The notes under the pieces are model-generated. The model saw nothing but the letters and a program-made list of their open reading frames with translations. It was not told the origin of the DNA and did no database searches. A stretch of DNA of 41,980 nucleotides, taken from positions 1-41,980 of the forward strand of contig NZ_JADNRQ010000024.1 in NCBI RefSeq assembly GCF_015594625.1, given 5' to 3'. Shown in pieces: positions 7,506 through 15,183 of the stretch. The translations under genes were made by a program, and so were the position numbers. The stretch comes from Desulfallas sp. Bu1-1. GTDB taxonomy: Bacteria; Bacillota; Desulfotomaculia; Desulfotomaculales; Desulfallaceae. Position 1 is the first letter of the stretch. Each line of letters opens with the position of its first letter.

Positions 7506-8335
7506 CCTTCGCCGCTTCATTCCTCGCGGGCCTGGCGGTGATCTACATTGTCTTCGGAGGCAAAATAAAGACCCGGGGCAGGTCGGTGAGATACAAAGAC
7601 CAGCGGTTTGAAAGCACAAAGCATATCAAGTCGTCCAACGACACTCTGATTATAATTGCCGGCAGTGTTATCTGTTCCGGGCTGACTTACGCCGTGACGG
7701 GCAATTTGATCTTCACCTCCCTGGCGCTGTTGGGCGGCTTTTTTATTTTACGGTGGCACCGCGCCCAAAAAGAGCGGGAACGGAAGGAACTCTTGCAGAC
7801 CCAGTTTGCCGATGTGCTTGGACAAATAGAATCCGCACTGTACGGCGGGCTTAACCCCTACCAGGCGATAGAGGACTCCGTGCCCGACATGCCGAGACCG
7901 GCCAGGGACATATTTTACGAAGTCCTGCGCCGGACCCGCTCGGGGGACACGCTGGCCCGGGCGCTGGAGGCGGTCAGAAGGGAAACCGGCTGGGAAGACC
8001 TCGCAATATTGTCCGTGGGCATGAATTTATACAGCCGCACGGGTTGCAACCTGGGCGACATCTGCCGCTCCGCGCTGGAATCCTACGAGGACAAGGAATC
8101 GTTCCGGGCGCAAGTAAAGGCGGCCATCGCCCAGAACATGATGACCGTCAAGGTGCTGACCGCCCTGCCCTTTTTCATCCTGGGCCTGGCCCGGGCGATT
8201 GCGCCCGAGTTTACCAAACCACTGTTCCAGACGTTTGAAGGCGGCGTCGTTTTCATCTTCCTGACCGGCTGGATCGTACTCGGCAACATTATTATCCGGG
8301 GCATGGTCACGTCGGGACTCGGTAAGGGGGTGTAG
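7502..8335 (+). CDS. tadB: TadB inner-membrane platform protein
   Basis: A 277-residue T2SSF-family protein. N-terminal membrane segments lie at about 5-20 and 48-80 (LIIIAGSVICSG... LIFTSLALLGGFFIL). A cytoplasmic T2SSF domain spans about 100-215 (QTQFADVLGQIESALYGGLN... EVLRRTRSGDTLARALEAV), and two C-terminal membrane segments span about 215-270. TadB and TadC together form the platform in the inner membrane that couples the TadA ATPase to pilin assembly. ATG 7502 overlaps the tadA stop by 4 nt. The cytoplasmic domain and membrane pattern are of usual length. Confidence 0.88.
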   Translation: MTFAASFLAGLAVIYIVFGGKIKTRGRSVRYKDQRFESTKHIKSSNDTLIIIAGSVICSGLTYAVTGNLIFTSLALLGGFFILRWHRAQKERERKELLQTQFADVLGQIESALYGGLNPYQAIEDSVPDMPRPARDIFYEVLRRTRSGDTLARALEAVRRETGWEDLAILSVGMNLYSRTGCNLGDICRSALESYEDKESFRAQVKAAIAQNMMTVKVLTALPFFILGLARAIAPEFTKPLFQTFEGGVVFIFLTGWIVLGNIIIRGMVTSGLGKGV

Positions 8336-8340
8336 AGAGG

Positions 8341-9162
8341 TTGGATGCAAGCATACTGGCCTCCGTCCTGGCGGCTTCCTCCGTCCTGGTCTGGACGGCA
8401 GGAAGAAGGTTCGACCTGCCCGGGGGCATGAAGCTCAGGGGCAACTCCGAGGAAATACTGCTCAAAGCGGGCAACCGGTTCGGCAATGAAATTAACAGAA
8501 ACCTGTTAAAGCAAAAACTCACCCAGGCGGACATCGACATGGAGCCGGAATATTTCATCGGGCTGCGGATCGCCCTCCCGGTGGTCGCGGTCACGGCGCT
8601 TCTGCCCTTCATGCTCGCCGGTCTGATTCATATTTTCTGGGTTGCATTACCGGCGCTACTTTTATATTTCGCCCCCGGCGTCTGGCTGAACAGAAAGGCC
8701 AAAAACCGGGTCAACACCATCCGGGCCGATGTGCCGGAGTTCTGTATCCTTTTGTCAAACGCCATGGAATCAGGCGCCGACCTGATACTGGCGCTGGAGG
8801 AAGTCACGGCGTCAATGAAAGGGGAACTGGCCCGGGAAATCAACAAAACCCTCGCGGACATCGCCACCGGCGACAGCCGGGCCGTGGCGTTCAATAAGCT
8901 GGCCAAAAGGTGTGGCGTGCCCGAACTGACGGGCCTGGTGAGGAAAATCACCCAGGCCATGCGCTACGGCAGTGAAACACTGCCGGACATGGTAAAGCAC
9001 CACGCCGAAAAGATAAGGTCACAACAGCGCCATGAGGCACAGAAAACAGCCGGAGAGCTTACGATCAAACTCTTGTTCCCGATAATCATATTCATCCTTC
9101 TGCCGCTTTTCGGATTTCTGGGCTTCCCGGTACTGTGGCACATGTTAAAGGCGTTTGCTTAA
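8341..9162 (+). CDS. tadC: TadC inner-membrane platform protein
   Basis: A 273-residue T2SSF-family protein, partner of TadB. It has a short N-terminal membrane segment, a membrane pair at about 78-110 (VVAVTALLPFMLAG... LPALLLYFAPG), a T2SSF domain at about 120-235 (EFCILLSNAMESGADLILAL... GSETLPDMVKHH) and a final membrane hairpin (LLFPIIIFILLPLFGFLG). TTG 8341 follows AGAGAGG and sits 5 nt after the tadB stop. The gene is followed 21 nt later by the Flp pilin, the usual order in compact Firmicute Tad operons. Confidence 0.87.
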   Translation: MDASILASVLAASSVLVWTAGRRFDLPGGMKLRGNSEEILLKAGNRFGNEINRNLLKQKLTQADIDMEPEYFIGLRIALPVVAVTALLPFMLAGLIHIFWVALPALLLYFAPGVWLNRKAKNRVNTIRADVPEFCILLSNAMESGADLILALEEVTASMKGELAREINKTLADIATGDSRAVAFNKLAKRCGVPELTGLVRKITQAMRYGSETLPDMVKHHAEKIRSQQRHEAQKTAGELTIKLLFPIIIFILLPLFGFLGFPVLWHMLKAFA

Positions 9163-9183
9163 CAAAGAAAGGGGGTGTATTTC

Positions 9184-9348
9184 GTGCTTCAGCTTCTCAA
9201 AGATTTGTATAACGATGAATCCGGCCAGGGCATGGCGGAATACGGGCTGATCATCGCCCTGGTGGCGGTGGTGGTCATTGTGGCGCTGACCGCCATCGGC
9301 ACAAGGATCAAGGCCAAATTCGAGGAAGTGGGAGACGCGTTACAATAA
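9184..9348 (+). CDS. flp: Flp pilin (54 aa)
   Basis: The major pilin subunit of the first Tad system. GTG 9184 follows GAAAGGGGG. The residues DESG-QGMAEYGLIIALVAVV place the prepilin peptidase cut after Gly14, with Glu at +5 and Tyr at +6 of the mature pilin, exactly the Flp signature. A single hydrophobic helix at about 20-42 follows, then a short charged tail. Processing would need TadV, whose only copy in the window is at 28275. A terminator lies 14 nt after the stop, so this is the end of the operon and fits a highly expressed terminal cistron. Confidence 0.95.
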   Translation: MLQLLKDLYNDESGQGMAEYGLIIALVAVVVIVALTAIGTRIKAKFEEVGDALQ

Positions 9349-9361
9349 AGAACCTGAAAAA

Positions 9362-9390
9362 AGCCTCGCCGTGCACCGGTGGGGCTTTTC
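9362..9390 (+). terminator. Terminator after flp
   Basis: Stem GCCTCGCC/GGTGGGGC (9363-9370 with 9378-9385, two G-U pairs) followed by TTTTC. It closes the first Tad operon, and the SD of the next gene follows immediately. Confidence 0.75.
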
Positions 9391-9404
9391 ATTTACAGGA
9401 GGTG

Positions 9405-9755
9405 ATGAAACTGCTGGTTGTTAACGGCAGGCAAATCGCGGGTGAAGTCATTGTGGCCCAAAATTTCACTGCCAGGTTGAAGGGACTGCTGGGACGCAAG
9501 GGCCTGGCCCCGGGGAGCGCGCTGGTCACCAAGCCATGCAACTCGATACATACGTGGTTCATGAAGTTCAATATCGACGTTCTTTTCATCGGCAGGTCGG
9601 GAAGGGTGGTTAAAGCGGTTGAGGACCTTCGCCCGTTTAAAGTTGCAACAGCCAGGGTTGCCGCTTTCGTGATCGAACTGCCCGCCGGGACAATCAGGGA
9701 ACACGGTATTAAAACGGGGGATGTGGTGGAGGTGGTTTCATGGATTCCTGCATGA
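9405..9755 (+). CDS. DUF192 family protein
   Basis: A 116-residue protein with the DUF192 order. The N-terminal strands (FTARLKGLLGRKGL) are followed by the characteristic CNSIHTWFMKFNIDVLFI block (about 46-63), then VEDLRPFKVATARVAAFVIELPAGT (in two parts around residues 70-95) and a C-terminal GDVVEV. Family function is poorly known, and many members are exported. This one has no signal peptide and would be cytosolic. The AGGAGGTGAT SD overlaps GTG 9402; ATG 9405 is the best start although the spacing is short. Repeated association of DUF192 genes with Tad loci is known informally; its role here is unknown. Confidence 0.8.
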   Translation: MKLLVVNGRQIAGEVIVAQNFTARLKGLLGRKGLAPGSALVTKPCNSIHTWFMKFNIDVLFIGRSGRVVKAVEDLRPFKVATARVAAFVIELPAGTIREHGIKTGDVVEVVSWIPA

Positions 9756-9759
9756 CAGG

Positions 9760-9861
9760 TTGCTGTTAATTGGGCTAATTCTTTTTGCCCTTGCGTTGGC
9801 CAGCTGTATTCTAACGCTGGTCCGGGCTCTGCTGATTTCGCTGGGTTACAGAAAAAAGTGA
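9760..9861 (+). CDS. Possible small membrane peptide, 33 aa
   Basis: A short frame from TTG 9760 to TGA 9861 encodes a strongly hydrophobic peptide (LLIGLILFALALASCILTL) with a basic end RKK. It overlaps nothing and follows the DUF192 stop by 4 nt. No proper SD is present except ACAGG touching the start, so translation is doubtful. If real it would be a single-pass membrane peptide coupled to the DUF192 gene. Confidence 0.3.
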   Translation: MLLIGLILFALALASCILTLVRALLISLGYRKK

Positions 9862-9940
9862 GAAGACGGGGGTGTTTTTTGTTGTGAAAGACTTACGGTC
9901 CAGCTGTAAGGATTAACTAATATTTGCAGGGTGGTGTTTC

Positions 9941-10363
9941 ATGGAAACTTTTTTACCTGTTTTTTTCGCAGCAATAGGCTTTTGTGCGGGCATTTCTGCC
10001 TGGATTAGTTATGCTTTAACTGGAAATGCTGAAATCGCAAGGTTAGCGGCCTATTGGGGCGGATTCGTTGCATTGGAATTTTTGCTGATCGTATTTTTAA
10101 TCATTGCTATTTTATCGTCATTAGACGAATATGCTCCCTGTTTGGCAGTATACTTTATTGTTTGTGGGTTTATTGGGGGGTTATTGGGATTCGCTATATG
10201 TAGCCACTACTGCATAATAACTGGAAAATCTCTTTCAATGCTTGCTTTGGCTAGAATAACACTTGCAGCTGCTTTAACCGGAGCAATAAGCCCGGTATTA
10301 ACGTCTTTATACCTAAAAAAGAGGAAAGCGATAAGTGAACTGTCCCATTCACAACGAAAATGA
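9941..10363 (+). CDS. Polytopic membrane protein, unknown
   Basis: A 140-residue integral membrane protein with about four hydrophobic segments (about 5-27, 37-60, 70-95 and 103-124) and a lysine/arginine-rich C-terminus (LKKRKAISELSHSQRK). ATG 9941 has GGGTGG about 8 nt upstream. It is clearly more AT-rich than the Tad genes on the left, so it may be a later arrival. No family recognised. It is flanked by the type I toxin module at 10393. Confidence 0.6.
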   Translation: METFLPVFFAAIGFCAGISAWISYALTGNAEIARLAAYWGGFVALEFLLIVFLIIAILSSLDEYAPCLAVYFIVCGFIGGLLGFAICSHYCIITGKSLSMLALARITLAAALTGAISPVLTSLYLKKRKAISELSHSQRK

Positions 10364-10392
10364 GAAACGAACACAAACACAGAAAGAGTTTC

Positions 10393-10421
10393 TTGTTCAA
10401 ACCAACATCATTTGCTAAAAT
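10393..10421 (+). promoter_or_regulatory. Promoter of type I toxin copy 1
   Basis: TTGTTC at 10393-10398, a 17-nt spacer, and TAAAAT at 10416-10421. Transcription would begin near 10428, leaving a leader of about 65 nt before the toxin ATG. Confidence 0.55.
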
Positions 10422-10446
10422 AAGACAAGGAATACCATAACTGCGG

Positions 10447-10488
10447 GCCTCACCTGCCGGGAGATTATTCTCTGAAAGGGGGTGGGGC
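10447..10488 (+). promoter_or_regulatory. SD-sequestering stem in toxin 1 leader
   Basis: GCCTCACC (10447-10454) pairs with GGTGGGGC (10481-10488). The second arm is the 3' part of the toxin's SD run (AAAGGGGGTGGGG). An inner GAGA/TCTC stem (10461-10464 with 10469-10472) stacks within. The second locus (28803-28845) keeps the pairing with a U-G to U-A change, so structure is conserved while sequence changes. This is the kind of translational lock known for type I toxins. Confidence 0.6.
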
Positions 10489-10492
10489 GGGG

Positions 10493-10582
10493 ATGATTTC
10501 CGCACAAGACGTGATTCAGATCGTGCAGGCAACCATCCAATTGCTCACCCTCGTGGTGTTGCTGATCGTCTACCGTAGGTAA
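10493..10582 (+). CDS. Holin-like type I toxin peptide, copy 1
   Basis: A 29-residue peptide: an N-terminal MISAQDVIQIVQ, a hydrophobic helix (LLTLVVLLIV) and a basic end YRR. Length and layout match the putative holin-like toxin family (relatives of TxpA/BsrG-type peptides of Bacillus), which insert in the membrane and are repressed by an antisense RNA overlapping the mRNA 3' end. ATG 10493 has a strong SD, but it is locked in a stem. The paralogue at 28851 shares DVIQI, LTLVVL and the basic tail. Family assignment is by pattern only. Confidence 0.65.
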   Translation: MISAQDVIQIVQATIQLLTLVVLLIVYRR

Positions 10583-10592
10583 TCATGGTAAA

Positions 10593-10680
10593 GCCCTCTA
10601 AACTGTGCCAGCAGCTTAGAGGGCATAACCGAAAACCTCGGCAGGTCGAGGCCATCACGCCGTATGTTATGGTATTCCTG
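10593..10680 (-). ncRNA. Predicted antisense RNA (antitoxin) to toxin copy 1
   Basis: Minus-strand promoter TTGACA (10710-10715) with TAGATT (10686-10691) at 18-nt spacing predicts a start near 10680. The minus-strand transcript ends at a stem GCCCTCTAA/TTAGAGGGC (10593-10601 with 10616-10624) followed by TTTACC, i.e. a terminator on that strand. An internal hairpin (CCTCG/CGAGG, about 10637-10653) lies between. The RNA would overlap the 3' untranslated part of the toxin message, starting 10 nt after its stop, the arrangement of RatA/txpA and SR4/bsrG. Confidence 0.6.
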
Positions 10681-10709
10681 TATTTAATCTAACATGTAAT
10701 AACTAATCC

Positions 10710-10715
10710 TGTCAA
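10710..10715 (-). promoter_or_regulatory. -35 box of the antisense RNA promoter, copy 1
   Basis: A consensus TTGACA on the minus strand at 10710-10715, paired with TAGATT at 10686-10691 (18-nt spacer). It is the best sigma-A match near this module and is mirrored by TTGACA at 29065-29070 in the second copy. Confidence 0.6.
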
Positions 10716-10773
10716 GTTAGGCGGCATAAGCGGCCTTTTTTTATTTTCAGGGGGTGATAGCAATTGTTCCCGT

Positions 10774-11019
10774 AAGCTATAAATTGACCTCATTCTCCGA
10801 CAAAAAGGTAAAGTACCGGAAATGCCGGATGATTGGCCACCACATTCGCCGGACAGAGATGATGATCCGTTCTTGTGGGCAGCCATAGCCGGAAATGCGG
10901 AATACATTATATCAAGCGATGTTCGACATATGTTGAAGTTGAAAAATATTTATGGCATACCTATTAGAAAACCGAAAGATTTTTTTGGTTGGGTTAAAAT
11001 AGCGTATCCAATGCCATAA
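10774..11019 (+). pseudogene. PIN-domain toxin remnant (C-terminal part)
   Basis: The frame from about 10789 to the stop at 11019 encodes a typical C-terminal half of a COG1569-type PIN toxin (PDDWPPHSPDRDDDPFL, then GNAEYIISSDVRHMLKL and YGIPIRKPKDFF). The acidic pair DDDPF and the SSD block correspond to catalytic-site regions of PIN nucleases. The N-terminal half, with the first active-site aspartate, is missing, and upstream the frame lacks a start. A good SD (GGGGGTGAT, 10751-10759) leads into another frame. A decayed addiction module is the simplest reading. Confidence 0.6.
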
Positions 11020-11029
11020 CAAGTTTATA

Positions 11030-11052
11030 AAGCCTAAAGCGGCTTTTTTTAT
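11030..11052 (+). terminator. Weak terminator after the PIN remnant
   Basis: A short stem AAGCC/GGCTT (11030-11034 with 11041-11045) followed by a long T run. It is again directly followed by GGGGGTGATA, an extended SD with no clear gene behind it. Confidence 0.45.
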
Positions 11053-11135
11053 TTTTGGGGGTGATAACCGGAACCAAAACAACTGTTCGCGCGTCTAATA
11101 AGTAGTACCAAAATTTTCATGGAGGTGTGTTCACA

Positions 11136-12173
11136 TTGCGTAGATTTCTCGCTTTCGTGGGCTTCATTCTGGCCCTTGCCCTGCTGACCATCAATTTGCC
11201 GTATATAACCCATGCCAGCGCGGACGAGCAGGTTAACGTATACGACGAGCAAAAGAACCTGGTGAAAAGCGTGGTGTTCGTGGTCGGTCATGACCAATAC
11301 TTCGTCAACGGCAAGACTCCCGGCGTCAAAATGGACGCCAAGCCGTTCATTGAACAGGGTCGCACTTTCGTGCCGGTGCGCTACCTGTCCAACGCCCTGG
11401 GCGTCACCGACGAGCACATCGGTTGGAAAAGCCCCAGGGTGAAGCTGGACGAGCCCGGCTTCCCGGTGGTGGAACTGGCCGTCGGCAGCAAACAGCTCAA
11501 GAGCAACGGCAAAGCCACCACCATGGACGTGTCCCCGCTGGCAAGGCAGGGCCGTACCTACCTGCCCGCCCGGTGGGTGGCCGAGGCCCTGGGTTACCAG
11601 GTCGACTGGGACCCGAAACTCCCCAGCGTGGTGCTGTGCTACCCCAAGGGCGCGGAGAAGCCGGACATCACAGGCGTGCTGGAGTACATCAAGGTGCCGG
11701 TAACACCGGTAACGGGGGAAACCAGACCATTCAGCGGCAAACCGCTGAACCCGAATAACTATGTGACCTATGGCGGATGGGCCATCCCCTACGAATTCAA
11801 ACTGCCCGGCGCCTCCATCATGGAAATCACGGTGGATGAACTGCGGCAGAAGCCGGTTATGATGGGTGAAGGTAAAGGTTATAAAATTATCTATGATGTA
11901 AACGTACAAAAAGATAAGGTTTTCGTTAAACAGGCTGCAAGTAGCCTTTCACCGGCAGTGCTGGTGCTTGCCAAGGGCAACGACGTGTCGGCGCAGAGGG
12001 ATAACACGTTGAAGGAATACGACAGCAACCCCTTCACCCACGGTTACTACGTAAGCTATGATACCAGGCCCGGCACCGACACCAAGATCGAGGATGTCAC
12101 CCACATCATGCTGCTATACAGCAACCAGGTTCTGGCTGTGAAAAACCCTCTCTATAAAGGAGGTAGCAGGTAG
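11136..12173 (+). CDS. Exported copper-amine-oxidase-N-domain protein
   Basis: A 345-residue secreted protein. Signal peptide at about 1-27 (FLAFVGFILALALLTINL ... HASA). Two tandem copper amine oxidase N-terminal-like repeats follow at about 45-105 (FVNGKTPGV... QGRTFVPVRYLSNALGV) and 110-165 (RQGRTYLPARWVAEALGY). The rest is an unfamiliar beta-rich region. These repeats are common on Firmicute surface proteins and do not imply oxidase activity. TTG 11136 fits the GGAGGTG SD; GTG 11127 would sit inside it. It is coupled to the next gene by overlap (TAGTG) and probably acts at the cell surface with the pilus. Confidence 0.75.
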   Translation: MRRFLAFVGFILALALLTINLPYITHASADEQVNVYDEQKNLVKSVVFVVGHDQYFVNGKTPGVKMDAKPFIEQGRTFVPVRYLSNALGVTDEHIGWKSPRVKLDEPGFPVVELAVGSKQLKSNGKATTMDVSPLARQGRTYLPARWVAEALGYQVDWDPKLPSVVLCYPKGAEKPDITGVLEYIKVPVTPVTGETRPFSGKPLNPNNYVTYGGWAIPYEFKLPGASIMEITVDELRQKPVMMGEGKGYKIIYDVNVQKDKVFVKQAASSLSPAVLVLAKGNDVSAQRDNTLKEYDSNPFTHGYYVSYDTRPGTDTKIEDVTHIMLLYSNQVLAVKNPLYKGGSR

Positions 12174-13522
12174 TGCGGTTGACCAAATTAATACTTGTGC
12201 TCGCGGCCCTGCTGTTGTTGCTCCCGGGATCGGCCCTGGCCGAGCCCCAGGAGCAATTAATTTTGCGCCAGATTGACGTGGGCAGCTTCGACGTGTGGCA
12301 GCACACGGACGGCACCTGGCAGGACACCGACAACTGCGGCAAACGAGACTACTACGGCTGGAAAAGCAAAAAGGTATCGTGGGATTCAACCTTTCCCAGG
12401 ACACAATACACAAGCCAGTACACCCTGACCAGGGTGGAAGTGGTGAAAATGGACAGTTCCTTCACCATGACCGACGAGGAATTTGCCAGTACAGGCCGCC
12501 CGGAAAGCTGGAATGATTTTCGTGAAAAATATCTAAGAAAACTCCCCGACAACTACAAAGTGGGAAAGACCGGCGAGGACCTGGCCGCCGGCACGGCCAC
12601 CGTCCAAAGGACCTTCGACCTGACGCCGCCGGTGCTTGACCTGAAAGACCCCAACATCCGTGCGGAGCTGGGCATGACCGACCGGGACTTCTCCAATTTC
12701 GCCAAAGGCTGGCGCTGGTACATGCCGGTGCTGATCAGCTGGTACGGAATCGCCCAGCCACCGCCCGATTTCTCAACGCAGCTGGAGGTCGAGCAGTTCA
12801 AGGATGTCAAGCCCGGCCAGGTGATCACTTCAACGGTCACCTACTCGCTGAACAAAGACCACCCGCAGCCCGAAATGGCCTGGCTGCGCTTACACCACGT
12901 AATCGGTGAAAACGAATACCCGGTCACCCTGGAACCGCTCGACCCGGCTGACGCGCCCAACACAAAGGGATACATCGAATTTCAATCGGGGGAAAGCAAA
13001 ACATACCGGTATAAATTCACGGTCCAGAACAGGTCCTCGGTAATCGTTTCAAGAATTAACCCAATAAGCGTAAGCGAGGACGCCAACTGGGAAAACAACC
13101 GCGACGAAGCGCCGGTGCTGGTTCCCGAAAACGACATTATGGTGAAAATACGGCCCAAGATGGACCCGTGGACGACCAACCGCCTGCCGGACTTGGTTGA
13201 AACCACGGTTAATGTTAAGCGTAAAGATAACAGCGGCGGCAACCTGCCGGTCAAGTTAACCGTCCAGGGTCCAGCCGGCAGCAAGACATTCACCTTTAAC
13301 CTGGCACCAGGGCAATACAAAAGCAACTCATACAACTTTACAGCTTCATCCACCGGCAACTATAGCATCAAGGCGGAAGCCTGGCCGGCTGACAGCAGTT
13401 GGACGGATGCCTATCCGAAAGATAACGTGGATACAGAGGTAATAGAGGTAACCTATTACCAACCTCCAAAACCGACAGATTCAAGGATACACGGTGAGAT
13501 ATTAGATGCGGGCGGTTATTAA
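12173..13522 (+). CDS. Exported CARDB-like adhesion-domain protein
   Basis: A 449-residue secreted protein. Signal peptide at about 1-23 (LILVLAALLLLLPGSALA). Residues 25-200 form a unique region rich in W and Y. Two CARDB-like Ig-fold domains follow at about 210-325 (VKPGQVITSTVTYSLN... ENNRDEAPV) and 335-432 (LPDLVETTVNVKRKD... NYSIKAEAWPADSSWTDAYP). The tail reads DSRIHGEILDAGGY. CARDB domains occur in cell-adhesion and surface proteins. The start GTG 12173 overlaps the preceding stop and has AAAGGAGG upstream. Broken copies of the 3' end lie at 14279-14457 and 24179-24289, showing that this gene was once repeated here. Confidence 0.65.
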   Translation: MRLTKLILVLAALLLLLPGSALAEPQEQLILRQIDVGSFDVWQHTDGTWQDTDNCGKRDYYGWKSKKVSWDSTFPRTQYTSQYTLTRVEVVKMDSSFTMTDEEFASTGRPESWNDFREKYLRKLPDNYKVGKTGEDLAAGTATVQRTFDLTPPVLDLKDPNIRAELGMTDRDFSNFAKGWRWYMPVLISWYGIAQPPPDFSTQLEVEQFKDVKPGQVITSTVTYSLNKDHPQPEMAWLRLHHVIGENEYPVTLEPLDPADAPNTKGYIEFQSGESKTYRYKFTVQNRSSVIVSRINPISVSEDANWENNRDEAPVLVPENDIMVKIRPKMDPWTTNRLPDLVETTVNVKRKDNSGGNLPVKLTVQGPAGSKTFTFNLAPGQYKSNSYNFTASSTGNYSIKAEAWPADSSWTDAYPKDNVDTEVIEVTYYQPPKPTDSRIHGEILDAGGY

Positions 13523-13551
13523 ATTAACCAAAACAATTGGAGGTTATAGGC

Positions 13552-14256
13552 GTGAAAAAACAATTGGTTATAATAATTATGGCGGTAGTGTTTGCTACCG
13601 CCATTTATCCAACCTCTAGTTGGGCTGGTAATACTTTTCTACCAAAAGACATTATTTTTAACTACTTTCCTCTCTCTCCCAGTGCGCCAGGCGAATGGAT
13701 TGTGGAGCCCATAGAAAGACATGAGTTTGCTTTAGAATACGAAAACGTTATTCAGAAAATGAAAAATGCTTTAGAACAAGTATCTCAAAAAATTAAACCT
13801 TTTCAGTCTTTTGACGCAGATAATGAAAAGTGGTTAGAACCTCAACTGGTTTTAGTGCCATCAGTGGTGCACCTCCAAGGACGGCCAGGAGAAACAATGG
13901 CATGGTATGACTATGATTTTAATACCCTCGCTATCACTTGGAATGTATTAAAGAATGAAAATGATATAGCACCTGTATTTAGCCATGAGCTGGGTCATTG
14001 GGTATGGTTTAATATCCTTACCGAGGAAGAAAAACAACAATACCTTAAGATAGCGGGTAAACCAGATCAAAGTGACCTGGATGTAGCAAAAAAATATCAA
14101 TTAGATTCTGATGAATTATTACAGGAATGGTTTGCAGAGGATTTTCGTGTTTATGTGGTTGGCTTAAAATATGAAAATATAAACATACATTTTAAGAGCC
14201 ACGGTGAACCAGAAAAATTAAAGGAATACTTTTCAAAATTTCGGTGCCAATCATAG
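13552..14256 (+). CDS. Exported zinc metalloprotease
   Basis: A 234-residue protein with a signal peptide (about 1-26, QLVIIIMAVVFATAIYP... SWAG). The zincin motif HELGH spans residues 145-149 in FSHELGHWVWFN. A downstream EWFAEDF (E192, E196) could supply the third zinc ligand, similar to the ATLF/M34-like families in which a glutamate completes the site. GTG 13552 follows GGAGGT by 8 nt. The gene is markedly AT-rich compared with its neighbours and lies between the intact CARDB gene and a truncated CARDB copy, suggesting a transferred insert. Substrate unknown; a surface or pilus protein is a reasonable guess. Confidence 0.65.
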   Translation: MKKQLVIIIMAVVFATAIYPTSSWAGNTFLPKDIIFNYFPLSPSAPGEWIVEPIERHEFALEYENVIQKMKNALEQVSQKIKPFQSFDADNEKWLEPQLVLVPSVVHLQGRPGETMAWYDYDFNTLAITWNVLKNENDIAPVFSHELGHWVWFNILTEEEKQQYLKIAGKPDQSDLDVAKKYQLDSDELLQEWFAEDFRVYVVGLKYENINIHFKSHGEPEKLKEYFSKFRCQS

Positions 14257-14278
14257 CTTAGAAAGCCATTACTTTCTA

Positions 14279-14457
14279 GTACGGTCCGGCGGCAACTACA
14301 CCATAACCGCCGAGGCGTGGCCCTCGGATAACAGCTGGACGGACGCCTACCCGTCCGACAACAGGGACAGGGTCACCATTGAGGTGATCATCGCCCAGGC
14401 GCCCCGAACCCACGGACAAGAAAATACACGCTGAGATAATTGACGTAAGGTATTAAC
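14279..14457 (+). pseudogene. Broken 3' fragment of the CARDB gene (left copy)
   Basis: Translation gives SGGNYTITAEAWPSDNSW, then TDAYPSDNRDR and, after a one-base frame change near 14413, TDKKIHAEIIDVRY and a stop. This aligns with the end of the 12173 gene (STGNYSIKAEAWPADSSW ... DSRIHGEILDAGGY). There is no start codon or SD, and the 5' border falls straight after the metalloprotease gene. A matching, shorter copy lies at the other side of the defence island (24179-24289). Confidence 0.75.
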
Positions 14458-15183
14458 GAACCTATAAGTTGTATTGAGTAGGTCTTTATGAAAATAAGGT
14501 TGCGCCATTATGGACAGCGATAAATATTAGAATAAATATTAAATAGATGGTATAAAAAGTATAGGGCTGGAAACCAATCCGGCCCTGTTTTTTGGGATAC
14601 CGGAGACTGAGGAGGGGTTGAAAACACACGAAGTTAAATATTTCAGCACGATAGACGTGTCACTTCTGCATAATTAAGTGGACAAACTGTCCAATGATTA
14701 TCGCGAACTAGATACTTCAAACAGGGGCGTGCACAAAATAACATTAAAGATGATGGTCGGCATAAGGGGCAATGTCAGTGGTTTTGAATCCCGTGTATAA
14801 CAAATAATGCCCAGGAAAGTGACAAAAGACTGTTTATAGTTAAAGTGACTACCAGGTGCAGAACTGTTTAGCGGAGAGGGTGGGTTAGGGGTAAAATTAA
14901 ATTTTGTTTCGAGATGTTTACTGACGTCGGATTTCAATAACTCGATAGTAAAGAAATCATTTTATTAAAGATTTACATTTTATCGTTAAACTTCAGTCTG
15001 AGCTCCTTAATGTTTCTTTAAATAATATATTAAACTACTCTTTTATCATCGTACTACGAACTTATTGCTTTTCGATATTATTCGATAATATATTACAAAA
15101 ATTTCTCAAGGAAACAAGAACCTTATTATAGAATAGATTCTTTAAATAGATTAATGTAGATTTTTGTATCGGGGGTATGGAAT
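14458..15183. other. AT-rich gene-poor stretch upstream of DISARM
   Basis: No convincing gene. It holds a terminator at 14564-14593, an SD-preceded frame of 19 codons (TTG about 14619, MKTHEVKYFSTI...), a short inverted repeat TGGACA/TGTCCA near 14680-14695, and an AT-rich block (14940-15170) with the repeated TCGATA that probably carries the drmA promoter. The plus-strand residues ITLKMMVGIRGN between 14700 and 14800 look like a gene remnant but belong to no family I recognise. Confidence 0.5.
14564..14593 (+). terminator. Intrinsic terminator
   Basis: Stem GGGCTGG/CCGGCCC (14564-14570 with 14579-14585, one G-U) followed by TGTTTTTT. It isolates the following defence island from upstream transcription. 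Confidence 0.7.

Noticed and set aside
10447-10690. Possible metabolite riboswitch before the small peptide at 10493
   Set aside because: The conserved stems were first considered an aptamer, but they fit an SD lock plus antisense RNA terminator, and the second copy at 28803 shows the same layout around another toxin peptide; no known aptamer core matches.
14698-14937. Minus-strand open frame of 79 codons in the spacer before drmA
   Set aside because: No SD, no family resemblance, and the plus strand there carries equally plausible relic sequence; not called as a gene.
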